The notes beneath the pieces were generated by a model, which was not told the DNA's origin, did no database searches, and saw nothing but the letters and a program-made list of their open reading frames with translations. DNA of 64,000 nucleotides, from positions 62,001 through 126,000 of the forward strand of contig NZ_WUAF01000009.1 in NCBI RefSeq assembly GCF_009800965.1, given 5' to 3'. This stretch comes from Cognatazoarcus halotolerans. Its GTDB lineage: Bacteria; Pseudomonadota; Gammaproteobacteria; Burkholderiales; Rhodocyclaceae. Made by a program: the position numbers and the translations under genes. Shown here in pieces: positions 17,938 through 25,580 of the stretch (the first letter of the stretch is position 1; every line of letters begins with the position of its first letter).

Positions 17938-19155
17938 TCAGAGCCAAGTTCCGCCCTGCCGTTCGGTCGGCACCTGGGCGTGCGGGTCGAAATCGTGAAT
18001 CCAGTCGAGGTGGTGCAGTACCGCATCGGGGCTGGAGAAACGTGCGTTGCGCGCATCCGCGGCCGGGCCGTCGGGCAGGTGCAGCATGTCGGCGGTGGTC
18101 ACCGACGCATAGGTGACCTTGCGGGTACGACCGCGACGCAGGCGTTCATAGCTTTCGAGCGCCTCGGGGAGCCCGGCTCGCCCGTGCTTGCCGAGGCTTG
18201 CGGCGAGCACGACCGCATCCTCGATCGATTGATTGGCCCCCTGGCCATGATGCGGGACCAGCGCGTGCGCGGCATCGCCCAGCAGGGTGACGCGGCCGCG
18301 CGTCCAGCGCCCGAGCGGCCAGCGGTAGATCAGCCCCCAACGCGGGCTGGTCGGCACCGCGCTGATCATCTGCACGACGGCGGGATGCCAGTCATGGAAA
18401 CGGCGCAGCTGCTCGCCCGGCTCGGAAGGTATGACCCAGTCGCGCGACGGCCAGACGGACGGATTGCGCTCCACCAGCAGGAAGTTGTGATCCCCGCGGG
18501 TGCCGATCGGGTAATGCAGCAGATGTCCGCCCGGCCCCATCCAGAACTGGATCGCCTCGGGGTCGGGCAGCAGGTCGAGTTTGTCGGCCGGCACGATGCC
18601 GCGGAAACCCGAGGTGCCGGAGTAAATGCAGTCGTCGTATCCAAGCAGCAGCTTGCGTACGGTCGAGCGCGCACCATCGGCGCCGATCACCAGGTCGGCA
18701 ACCGCGCTGCTGCCATCCTCGAACTCGAGTACCACCTCATCGCCTGAGTCCTTCAATTCACGGAGTCGCTTGCCCAGATGGATACGCTCCATGCCGACCG
18801 CCTGGGACAGCACCATCTGGAAATCGGCGCGGTGGACACCCCAATAGCAGGCGCCGAAGCGCTCTTCGTAGCTCGGCTCGCCGCCGTGCCGTCCGATCAC
18901 GCGGCCGTCGCGGCCGTCCCGGTAGATCAGCGTCGGGATCGAGCAGCAGACCTGGTCCATCTTTTCGCGCAGGCCGACGCGCTGGAAAAAATGATTGGCG
19001 TTTGCCGAAAGCGCAACCGCCGCGCCGATCTCGCGCAACTCGTTGGCCTGTTCGTAGATATCCACCTCGATACCGTGTTCGCGCAGCGCCAGCGCCAGCG
19101 TCAAACCGCCGATGCCGCCACCGACGACAGCTATCTTCCAATCCTGCCTGGCCAT
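17938..19155 (-). CDS. FAD-dependent aromatic-type monooxygenase
   Basis: A 405-residue class A flavoprotein hydroxylase resembling salicylate, 3-hydroxybenzoate and 6-hydroxynicotinate monooxygenases. The dinucleotide-binding GGGIGG is at 12-17, the NAD(P)H/FAD fingerprint GADGARS at 158-164, and the second FAD motif GDAAHALVPHHGQGANQSIEDA at 293-314. The frame extends 48 codons further upstream, but ATG 19155 is chosen because GGAGG stands six bases before it and the FAD fold begins directly after. The likely activity is NAD(P)H-dependent hydroxylation of an aromatic acid; the substrate is not determinable. A LysR box lies upstream (19326-19346), so the LysR gene just upstream probably controls it. 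Confidence 0.88.
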   Translation of the reverse strand: MARQDWKIAVVGGGIGGLTLALALREHGIEVDIYEQANELREIGAAVALSANANHFFQRVGLREKMDQVCCSIPTLIYRDGRDGRVIGRHGGEPSYEERFGACYWGVHRADFQMVLSQAVGMERIHLGKRLRELKDSGDEVVLEFEDGSSAVADLVIGADGARSTVRKLLLGYDDCIYSGTSGFRGIVPADKLDLLPDPEAIQFWMGPGGHLLHYPIGTRGDHNFLLVERNPSVWPSRDWVIPSEPGEQLRRFHDWHPAVVQMISAVPTSPRWGLIYRWPLGRWTRGRVTLLGDAAHALVPHHGQGANQSIEDAVVLAASLGKHGRAGLPEALESYERLRRGRTRKVTYASVTTADMLHLPDGPAADARNARFSSPDAVLHHLDWIHDFDPHAQVPTERQGGTWL

Positions 19156-19325
19156 GGGATTCCTCCAATTGATGTCTTTGATGTCGTCCGCGGCCATCCA
19201 CCACCGCGATTCATTCTCTGCCCCGGTATGAAACAGCGCGTCCGGCTGTGACGCCTGCAAGCGCTGGGCTGGCCTGCAGAGTAGGGACAGGACATCCATT
19301 ACTCAATAGACGAAATGCAATCACT

Positions 19326-19346
19326 CGCATAACCATTGGTTATGCG
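19326..19346. promoter_or_regulatory. Perfect palindrome with LysR T-N11-A geometry
   Basis: A perfect inverted repeat (arms CGCATAACC and GGTTATGCG, three-base centre) containing ATAAC-N5-GTTAT, which satisfies the LysR consensus T-N11-A. It stands 28 bases after the LysR gene stop and 171 bases before the monooxygenase start. It could also fold as a hairpin in the LysR transcript. Confidence 0.65.
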
Positions 19347-19373
19347 GCTTCGTCAAACGTGGAGCGGAAACAC

Positions 19374-20297
19374 TCAGTCTCGGGTTTCGACGGCGGGCAA
19401 GGCGCAGCGCACCGCGATCACGTTGCGCAGCCACTGATTGGCCGGATCGCGATGCGCGCGCGCATGCCAGAACGCGTCGATCGAAAGCTTCGGCAGATCG
19501 ACCGGGTGCCTGGAGTAGGCCAGAGCGAACGGATGGATGTTGGGCTGCACCAGCGCCTCGGGCACCGTCGCGATCAGGTCGGTGCCCTGCAGAAGGCGCT
19601 CGAGGCTGGCGTAGTTTGGAACCCGCAGCTTCACTTTCCGCCTGATGCCCTGCTTTTCGATCAGTTCGTCGATCCGGGCGTGCCCGGTACCGACCGCGGA
19701 GACGACGGCATGCTGGGCGCCCAGGAAATCCTCGAGACTCATGTCCCGGCCTGCCAACGGGTGCCCGGGACGGAATACGCAGACGTAGCCTTGCCGGAAT
19801 ATCTGGCGGCGAAAGAACCCGGCTTCCAGCCCGTCGATCAGGCCGATCGCCAGGTCGATCGTCCCCGCCTCCATCCCTGCGCGCAGCGCATCGCCATTGC
19901 CGCGCACGATCGTGACCGAAACGCCGGGCGCCTCTTCGGCAAGGATGCGCATCAGGCGGGGCAGGATGTAGATCTCGCCGATGTCCGACATACGCAGCGT
20001 GAAGTAGCGCTGGCTGGTCGCCGGGTCGAAGCTGAAGCTGTTGCTGAACGCATTGCCGATGGCATCCAGGGCATCGGCAATCGGTCCGGCGAGATGCTGG
20101 GCATAGGCCGTTGGCACCATGCCGTTCGGGGTGCGGTAGAACAGCTCGTCGCCCAGCTGCTCGCGCAAGCGCTTCAGCGAGCGGCTGATCGCCGGCTGTG
20201 TAACCCCCAGCACTTCCGCCACTTTCGACACGCTCTTCTCTTTCAGCAAGTGATCGAAGACCAGCAGCAGGTTGAGGTCGAAGTCGTTCAGGTCCAT
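19374..20297 (-). CDS. LysR-family transcriptional regulator
   Basis: The 307-residue product opens with the LysR winged helix-turn-helix (MDLNDFDLNLLLVFDHLLKEKSVSKVAEVLGVTQPAISRSLKRLREQLGDELF, residues 1-53), followed by a periplasmic-binding-protein-like effector domain (about 90-300). The frame is open for 95 codons further upstream, but ATG 20297 matches the conserved family N-terminus. It is read in the same direction as the monooxygenase gene and is separated from it by a LysR-type palindrome, suggesting effector-dependent control of the monooxygenase. The N-terminal MDLNxFDLNLL is typical of the NodD/PcpR-like branch. Confidence 0.9.
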   Translation of the reverse strand: MDLNDFDLNLLLVFDHLLKEKSVSKVAEVLGVTQPAISRSLKRLREQLGDELFYRTPNGMVPTAYAQHLAGPIADALDAIGNAFSNSFSFDPATSQRYFTLRMSDIGEIYILPRLMRILAEEAPGVSVTIVRGNGDALRAGMEAGTIDLAIGLIDGLEAGFFRRQIFRQGYVCVFRPGHPLAGRDMSLEDFLGAQHAVVSAVGTGHARIDELIEKQGIRRKVKLRVPNYASLERLLQGTDLIATVPEALVQPNIHPFALAYSRHPVDLPKLSIDAFWHARAHRDPANQWLRNVIAVRCALPAVETRD

Positions 20298-20609
20298 GGC
20301 AAGCCATTCATTCGTGAACCGGCTCCCGAACAGGAACCGCTCGGAAGCGCGAGCCGCGGAGCGCTTGATAACGGCCGCAACCGGTTGCAATCCACGGCGG
20401 CGGAAGCTTTCGGTTGGGGTGTTCCGCGCGAGCACGATATCGCGCCCTGCCCCGTCATCGTACCCGCGCCAACACACGATCCAAAAAGGCACGTTGTGCA
20501 AATCGGGCGGCGCCATTCTGGTTGTCAGGTAATCGGCTGGCTCCGATACGTACCGCGGCGACCGGGGCGGGAGGCGACCCATGAGCGAGACCCCGGCCCG
20601 GTCAGTGCC

Positions 20610-21005
20610 TCACCGGACCAGCTTCGAGTCCCGCAGAATGCCGCATCCCTGCACCTGCCCGAGCGGATCGCAGTCCCGACGCAGCGCCAACAACGCCCTC
20701 TCCAGCTTCGCCAGACTGCGCCGCTGCTCGCGCACTTTCTCGATGTGCGCGTCGAGCATCGCATCGACCTCACCGCAGTCGGCACCCGGCATTTCGGTCA
20801 GCACCAGGAGCCGGCGAATCTCCCCCACGCCGATGCCCAGCGAGCGGCACTGCGCGATGAAGCTCAGCCGCAGGGCGGCATCCGGCCCGTACTGCCGATA
20901 ATTCGCTGCAGAACGGGACGGCCTCAGCAGCAGGCCCTCCCGCTCGTAGAAGCGAATGGTCGCAACCGACACCTCAGTCCGCTTGGCCAGCTCTCCTATT
21001 CGCAT
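20610..21005 (-). CDS. MerR-family Cd(II)/Pb(II)-type metal sensor (CadR/PbrR-like)
   Basis: 131 residues with the MerR helix-turn-helix at the N-terminus (MRIGELAKRTEVSVATIRFYEREGLL), a long dimerisation helix, and cysteines at 53, 77, 112 and 121 plus His87. The arrangement DCGEVDAMLDAHI...CDPL...GCGIL is characteristic of the cadmium/lead subgroup, which uses Cys77, Cys112 and a C-terminal cysteine to bind metal. Such regulators distort an over-long promoter spacer to activate a divergent gene. The divergent gene here is not a P-type ATPase but an MtrA-like protein. The start ATG has AAGGG upstream, inside the operator region, so its own transcript must begin upstream of the dyad. Confidence 0.88.
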   Translation of the reverse strand: MRIGELAKRTEVSVATIRFYEREGLLLRPSRSAANYRQYGPDAALRLSFIAQCRSLGIGVGEIRRLLVLTEMPGADCGEVDAMLDAHIEKVREQRRSLAKLERALLALRRDCDPLGQVQGCGILRDSKLVR

Positions 21006-21009
21006 GCCG

Positions 21010-21040
21010 TTGACCCTTAAGCCACTTCAGGGTTTTCAAT
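21010..21040 (+). promoter_or_regulatory. MerR-type operator and promoter for the MtrA-like gene
   Basis: TTGACC (21010-21015) and TTCAAT (21035-21040) are separated by 19 bases, the long spacer typical of MerR-activated promoters. A dyad of form ACCCT-N-AAG-N3-CTT-N-AGGGT (21013-21033) fills the spacer and overlaps the -35. This matches the layout of CadR, PbrR and ZntR operators. Confidence 0.75.
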
Positions 21041-21071
21041 ATAGGCCAATGTGTCCGGCCGGGAGGCCACG

Positions 21072-22235
21072 ATGAGCGAACCCAGTCAGGAACAGCAAGC
21101 CGCGCAAGTCGTCGAAGCCGAGCTGCAAGAAGCCATCGCGCACACCAAGTGCCATCGCTGCGGCTGCTTTCAGGACGCGGTGAACGCGCTCGATCAGTCA
21201 GCCGCACTGGCCGCACTGTTGCCGGGCCTGTTCGGCGAAGCCAAAGCACGCTTCGAAGCGCGCCGATACGACTGCCTTGGCTGCGAGGTGTGCTGGCCGG
21301 CGCTTGCCTCGAATGCCGCCACCGAGATTGATCCCACGCTGGCCGACGCCGGCCACTGCGCCACCGCCGAACCGGTATTGAGGGATGGTTGGCCGCCCTT
21401 GCCCGGCGATTACAAGGTCCTGCGCCATCGGGCCCCGGTGGCGGTATGCACGCTCAACGCCGATGACCTGGTCGGCCGGTTGGCCATGGCCGGCCCCGCT
21501 GGCATGGCGATTGTCGGCACCATGCGCACCGAAAACCTCGGCATCGAACACCTGATCCGCAACCTCTTGCCCAACCCCAACATCCGCTTCCTGCTTCTCT
21601 GCGGAGACGATACCCGCAAGGCCATCGGCCACCTGCCGGGGCAATCCCTCATCAGCCTGATGCGCCACGGCCTCGACGAACATGGCCGCATCCGCGACGC
21701 AGCCGGCAAGCGGCCGGTGATCCGGAACGTCGCCCCCGAGCACGTCGAAGCGTTCCGCCGGCGCGTGGGAATCATCGACCTGATCGGCGAAACAAATGTC
21801 GAAGCGATCACCGAAGCCATTGCCCAAGCCGCCGCGCGTGACCCGGGACCGGACACCACCTTCCTGCCAGAAGGCCACCACTTCGAAGCCGAACACGCGA
21901 CCGAAGCAACAAGACTGGTATCCGACCCCGCCGGCTACCTGGTGATCTACCCCGACCGCCAGCGCAGGCAACTGGTGCTGGAGCACTACGACAACACCGG
22001 CGTCCTCACCCGCATCCTCCAGGGCGAAACACCCGCCGCGCTTTACGGTACCGTCATCGCCGCCAGATTGATCAGCCGACTCGACCACGCCGCCTATCTG
22101 GGACGCGAACTGGCCAGAGCGGAAGCCGCCTTGCGGGACGACACGGAATACACCCAGGATAAAGCCCCGGGTGCAAGCGAGCCCGCAGAGGCAGAGCCCC
22201 CGACACCGTCGTGTGGATGTTCCTCGTGTCACTAG
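21072..22235 (+). CDS. MtrA-like (H4MPT S-methyltransferase subunit A-like) cysteine-rich protein
   Basis: 387 residues. The centre (about 120-250) resembles MtrA, the corrinoid-carrying subunit of methanogen methyl-H4MPT:CoM methyltransferase: APVAVCTL, ENLGIEHLIRN, IRFLLLCGDD, GHLPGQSLISLMRHGLD, FRRRVGIIDLIGE. His187 in GHLPGQ is a candidate cobamide ligand. The N-terminus carries two cysteine clusters, C27/C30/C32 and C68/C71/C74, that could bind iron-sulfur or metal. A C-terminal domain (about 280-360, DPAGYLVIYPD...LTRILQGETPAALYGTVI) resembles DUF4346. The last residues are CGCSSCH, a metal-binding-like tail. ATG 21072 is chosen over GTG 21051 because GGGAGG lies five bases upstream. 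The MerR operator upstream implies metal induction. Function unknown; corrinoid- or metal-linked methyl transfer is speculation. Confidence 0.75.
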   Translation: MSEPSQEQQAAQVVEAELQEAIAHTKCHRCGCFQDAVNALDQSAALAALLPGLFGEAKARFEARRYDCLGCEVCWPALASNAATEIDPTLADAGHCATAEPVLRDGWPPLPGDYKVLRHRAPVAVCTLNADDLVGRLAMAGPAGMAIVGTMRTENLGIEHLIRNLLPNPNIRFLLLCGDDTRKAIGHLPGQSLISLMRHGLDEHGRIRDAAGKRPVIRNVAPEHVEAFRRRVGIIDLIGETNVEAITEAIAQAAARDPGPDTTFLPEGHHFEAEHATEATRLVSDPAGYLVIYPDRQRRQLVLEHYDNTGVLTRILQGETPAALYGTVIAARLISRLDHAAYLGRELARAEAALRDDTEYTQDKAPGASEPAEAEPPTPSCGCSSCH

Positions 22236-22521
22236 GGGGAGGCACATCAAATCCGCATGCAGGATTCAACCAAGGAGCGCTGAAATACGGGGACGGCATT
22301 TCCCGCACCCTCGCCGCCCCGCGATATTCCGATCATGATCGACGCATACACACAAGTCTTTGACAGGCGCTCTCCTCCGGAAACGGAGTGACTTCTTGTC
22401 GGCCGAAGCTGCCATCCAGTTAGCGACAGCAGAATGGCCGTTTCTGGATGGAAGCGGCCTCTGACGTTAATGAGCGACATGCCCTCACAGCGTTAAATCC
22501 AATCAGTACCGAGCATCCTGA
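22236..22521. other. Intergenic stretch with one large imperfect inverted repeat
   Basis: No convincing gene on either strand. It holds the inverted repeat at 22401-22459 and otherwise nothing I can name. It may mark the left limit of the accessory region, but no target-site duplication is recognised. Confidence 0.5.
22401..22459. repeat. Imperfect inverted repeat, possible dispersed intergenic element
   Basis: Outer arms GGCCG (22401-22405) and CGGCC (22455-22459) and inner arms CCATCCAG (22412-22419) and CTGGATGG (22444-22451) form a long stem with a 24-base loop. It resembles palindromic intergenic repeats seen beside mobile regions in proteobacteria, but I see only one copy here. Confidence 0.45.
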
Positions 22522-23007
22522 TTAGGCAGCTTCGCCGGCACCGTAGCCGGGTGAATTCAAGCGCTCTTCCACGTCGTACGTGAAGTCCATCTCCTGCTGA
22601 ATCGGCTCTTCGTTGGGGTGCTTACTGTTCCAGATCATCTCGTCGATTTTGAGATGCACGGCATCCCCGACCATTTGCTGGCGGCGGTCGGCGAGAGACC
22701 ACAGCATTTGCGCGCGAGTCGCGTCCTCCATATCGACCCACAGCACCATCTGCCTACCATCGCCCGTTCTTTTGCGCAGGGCATGATTTGCACGATACGA
22801 CAAGCCCGTCTTGGGATCGACACGGTACTCGGCACGTGCGGCGTCGGCCAATTGGGCTGCGAATAGCTCGCGAGCGGTTTTAGGCTTTGGCAGCGTGGCT
22901 CCTTGGCGGATCGCCCAGTCGGCAACTTGGTCCATATCGACCACCTTCTCGCCGGTTTCCTGCTTGTACCGATTGATCAGTGCTTGTAACCGTTGATTCT
23001 TGGTCAT
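22522..23007 (-). CDS. Hypothetical protein, partner of the HTH-ImmA gene
   Basis: 161 residues, charged and mostly helical, with no signal peptide, membrane segment or motif I recognise (MTKNQRLQALINRYKQETGEKVVDMDQVADWAIRQG...). It begins 9 bases after the stop of the HTH-ImmA gene and must be co-transcribed with it. The C-terminal half (VDMEDATRAQMLWSLADRRQQMVGDAVHLKIDEMIWNSKHPNEEPIQQEMDF) is the more ordered part. Neighbourhood suggests it is the partner, target or effector in a toxin-antitoxin-like or stress-switch pair. No function can be assigned from sequence. Confidence 0.8.
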   Translation of the reverse strand: MTKNQRLQALINRYKQETGEKVVDMDQVADWAIRQGATLPKPKTARELFAAQLADAARAEYRVDPKTGLSYRANHALRKRTGDGRQMVLWVDMEDATRAQMLWSLADRRQQMVGDAVHLKIDEMIWNSKHPNEEPIQQEMDFTYDVEERLNSPGYGAGEAA

Positions 23008-23016
23008 GCTGCTTCC

Positions 23017-24159
23017 TTAGCTTAAGCCCACTGGAGCGACATCGCCCCAGCCATCTACTACTGCGCTCGGCAATACGCGATCGCGAATCTTCGTCAGATG
23101 AGACCGGAAGAGGTCATACCTGCCCGTCTTAAATTGAATCTGTCCGGCCACGAGGGCCGGGTGCACGCCGAGGACCTTCGCCAGCCCCAGAAAGTCACGT
23201 TCAGGGAAGATAGGTGCTTTCCGCTTAATGAAGCTGTCGATACGTGCCTTAGGCGCACAAAACTCAGAAGCGGCCGCGTTAGCCAATCTCTCTTCTTCGT
23301 TGATGACATCCCCATTGAGATCAACATCGAGCGAGGGCTCGAGCTTGCCGTGGCCCAACAAAACGTGTTCCAGTTCGTGGCGAAGCACAAACCAAAAGTT
23401 GTCCATGCGGTCATACCGCATTGTCATGCCGATCACGGGAGAGTGCTCGTCCAGCCACAGACAAACTCCATCGATCTTGGACGACTTGAGCGCCTCGACA
23501 ACGACAAATCGGATGCCACATTCTTGCAAGATGCGTGGCACGTGCCGAGCCTCTTCGGGAGCACTGAGCAAGGCCCGAAGCCTGGGGAGCGCAGCTCGTG
23601 CATCGGACTCCTGATACTTGGGCACCAGCAGTTCTCTAGCGATCTGTCGAACCCGGTACAGCCAAGCCAGCTGCGCCGCCGACGCGTGTTCGCCTGCGGA
23701 GGTTTTCTTAGCCGCATGCGGCGTGCGTGCGATCTGGCTTGGGTTCTGACCGTCGAAAAATGCGCAGAGCGCCTGATCTATGGCATCCAAGTCGCGGATG
23801 TTATCGGCCTTGATCCACTGACGCTTGATCAGCTCGGCAACGGGTAGTTCGGCGAACACCTGGGCCCGCTCGGCGCGCACAGGATTGGGGATGGTTACGA
23901 TGCGCGCTCTAGCCAAATCGAGGTTGCGTTGAAGCTCAAGAAACCTCTCCGCAGGTATGCCAAACACTTCCTCCAAAGAAATCGCCACCTCCGGTGTGAC
24001 GGCCTTTTTGCTGGAGATCAGCTTACTGATGCCCGTCTCTTCGACTTCAAGCACTGCGGCAAGGATGCGGTTGTTCCAACCGCGTTCGGCGAGCAATGCC
24101 TCGATGAGTTGACCAGGCGTGCGGTATTGGGCGTTTTCCATTTGTTTGCGATAGTACAT
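23017..24159 (-). CDS. HTH (XRE/HigA-like) - ImmA/IrrE metallopeptidase fusion
   Basis: 380 residues. The N-terminus (about 13-75) is a HigA-like helix-turn-helix (TPGQLIEALLAERGWNNRILAAVLEVEETGISKLISSKKAVTPEVAISLEEVFGIP). The C-terminal half is a COG2856-type zinc peptidase with HELEHVLLGH at 261-270 and a third-ligand region EERLANAAASEF near 287. Proteins of this build act as DNA-bound repressors, antitoxins or cleavers of partner repressors (ImmA, IrrE/PprI). ATG 24159 and an in-frame ATG 24141 are both possible, and neither has a strong ribosome site. An inverted repeat covers the start, consistent with autoregulation. It is followed by the 161-residue partner. Confidence 0.85.
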   Translation of the reverse strand: MYYRKQMENAQYRTPGQLIEALLAERGWNNRILAAVLEVEETGISKLISSKKAVTPEVAISLEEVFGIPAERFLELQRNLDLARARIVTIPNPVRAERAQVFAELPVAELIKRQWIKADNIRDLDAIDQALCAFFDGQNPSQIARTPHAAKKTSAGEHASAAQLAWLYRVRQIARELLVPKYQESDARAALPRLRALLSAPEEARHVPRILQECGIRFVVVEALKSSKIDGVCLWLDEHSPVIGMTMRYDRMDNFWFVLRHELEHVLLGHGKLEPSLDVDLNGDVINEEERLANAAASEFCAPKARIDSFIKRKAPIFPERDFLGLAKVLGVHPALVAGQIQFKTGRYDLFRSHLTKIRDRVLPSAVVDGWGDVAPVGLS

Positions 24160-24180
24160 AAACTTGCATCAAATCGCAAA
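24145..24180. promoter_or_regulatory. Inverted repeat over the HTH-ImmA start, candidate self-operator
   Basis: TTTGCGAT (24145-24152) and ATCGCAAA (24173-24180) are perfect inverted copies 20 bases apart, straddling the start codon. A smaller symmetric TTGC-N8-GCAA lies within (24164-24179). XRE-type regulators commonly bind such sites to repress their own gene. Confidence 0.5.
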
Positions 24181-24429
24181 CTCATCTGCTGGGAAGCAGA
24201 TTCCACGATGCCTGCGTGACACGACCAGTCGTTGCATGAGCGCTCCCAATCCAGCGAGTCCGCACCGCTCAGCGGTCATTCGCGAATCGCAGCTTCTCCG
24301 TCCGCAACGGCCGAGGTGGTGCCTGTTGCTGACCACATGCGGCTGTGACCTGCCCGGGATATCCAGCCGCGTTGATTTTGGAGCGTCGCTCAGCGTGCTT
24401 GGATGGGGACTGGCGTATGGGGAAGAGGC

Positions 24430-25578
24430 CTATTTGCTCAAACAGCCTTCAGTCGGTCGGTCGCTGTTGACCCGGGTGCAAATCGCGCTCTGAACTGCCT
24501 CGAGATAGATCCCTGTTTCCTGGTACATGAATGTGAAGATATCGCTAATCTGTTCCTGCAGGACGGCAACGGACCTGTACTCTTGCTGGGCGCCGGTCTT
24601 CGGCAGTTGTGCCGCCAGGGGACGCAGCGCTGCGGCTATTCGTTGCATGCGCACCTCCAACGTGGGATGTGTGGCCGCCCGTCCGGGGTAGTAGATAACG
24701 CCAGCATTCTTCGTTAGGACGTCGCAGACGAAGCGCTTGGCATTCGCCTGGACGGCTGGCGCTGGGGCTGGTAGCTCGATAGGAACGAAACTCTTGTGGG
24801 GCTTCGGATGGCTGATGAACTCTCGCTCAAGCGAGACCTTGCGCCAGTTGTTCGCAGCAAGATTCAACTGGTCTACTCCCCAGAGCACCGAACCTTGGGC
24901 AGAAAACAAGGGCTCGCGATATGGCGGTTCTGGTAGCAACTTCACCAATACCTGGACTGCTAGGCGATCTGCGTCTTCCTCGGCCTTAAGTAAGCCAGGG
25001 TCGCAGGAGTCCTTCAGCGTGTCCAACTTCGCTTCCTGGGTCTGTTTGAGATCGATGGGCTCCACCCGGCCGGCGTACTCCCCTGGACGCCGCTGCAATA
25101 TGTGACCAAGTTCGTGGGCAAGGACATAGAGCAGGGCAGGGTTTGCTCGCCCTGGTCGGTCCCCTTGCTTGGCAAAAATTTGAACGGCCTCTGATGAGCA
25201 CTTGACCTCCATTGTTCCGGCTACTGCGACGCACCCGCCGCGAACACTGACGGCGTCGAGCTCCTCGCTTTTTACAAATGTAGTTTTCTTGAAAATGCAG
25301 CCGTCCTTCCCCACTGAGCTGGCAGAGGCATCGGTGACAACATAGACGGCCAGCGACTCCGCTCCGGACGGCGCCGTCTTCGGATTAGCGACGACGACAT
25401 TGAATGGGAGCGGCTTGCCAAGTGCCGTATAAGCTTTCATGGCGAGCCGTATGGTCGAGGCGGCAACCTTCCCGCCCTCATCATCGAGTCGGCAAGTCGG
25501 CGGTACCTGGGCACTTGCTGATGCGTAAACGGCGGAAAGCAAAAACGCAGCGGGTAGACTCTGGGCCAACGTTGGCAT
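24430..25578 (-). CDS. Secreted M48-like zinc metallopeptidase
   Basis: 382 residues with a signal peptide (MPTLAQSLPAAFLLSAVYASASA), then HELGH at 155-159, EEDAD at 200-204 supplying the probable third ligand, and a downstream ATHPTLEVRMQRI resembling the THPxxxxRI element of M48 peptidases. Several cysteines suggest disulfides in the periplasm. ATG 25578 is chosen because it starts the signal peptide and lies 2 bases after the HET-C-like gene stop; the open frame extends 25 codons further into that gene. It shares the HExGH, EEDAD and THP elements with the divergent gene at 26536, so they are probably paralogues. Substrate unknown. Confidence 0.82.
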   Translation of the reverse strand: MPTLAQSLPAAFLLSAVYASASAQVPPTCRLDDEGGKVAASTIRLAMKAYTALGKPLPFNVVVANPKTAPSGAESLAVYVVTDASASSVGKDGCIFKKTTFVKSEELDAVSVRGGCVAVAGTMEVKCSSEAVQIFAKQGDRPGRANPALLYVLAHELGHILQRRPGEYAGRVEPIDLKQTQEAKLDTLKDSCDPGLLKAEEDADRLAVQVLVKLLPEPPYREPLFSAQGSVLWGVDQLNLAANNWRKVSLEREFISHPKPHKSFVPIELPAPAPAVQANAKRFVCDVLTKNAGVIYYPGRAATHPTLEVRMQRIAAALRPLAAQLPKTGAQQEYRSVAVLQEQISDIFTFMYQETGIYLEAVQSAICTRVNSDRPTEGCLSK

Positions 25579-25580
25579 GA

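Noticed and set aside
19248-21020. A 590-codon plus-strand frame.
   Set aside because: It crosses the antisense of two clear regulator genes (LysR and MerR families) and has a random composition.
23098-23847. A 249-codon plus-strand frame opposite the HTH-ImmA gene.
   Set aside because: The minus-strand gene has clear HTH and HELEH motifs; the plus frame has none.
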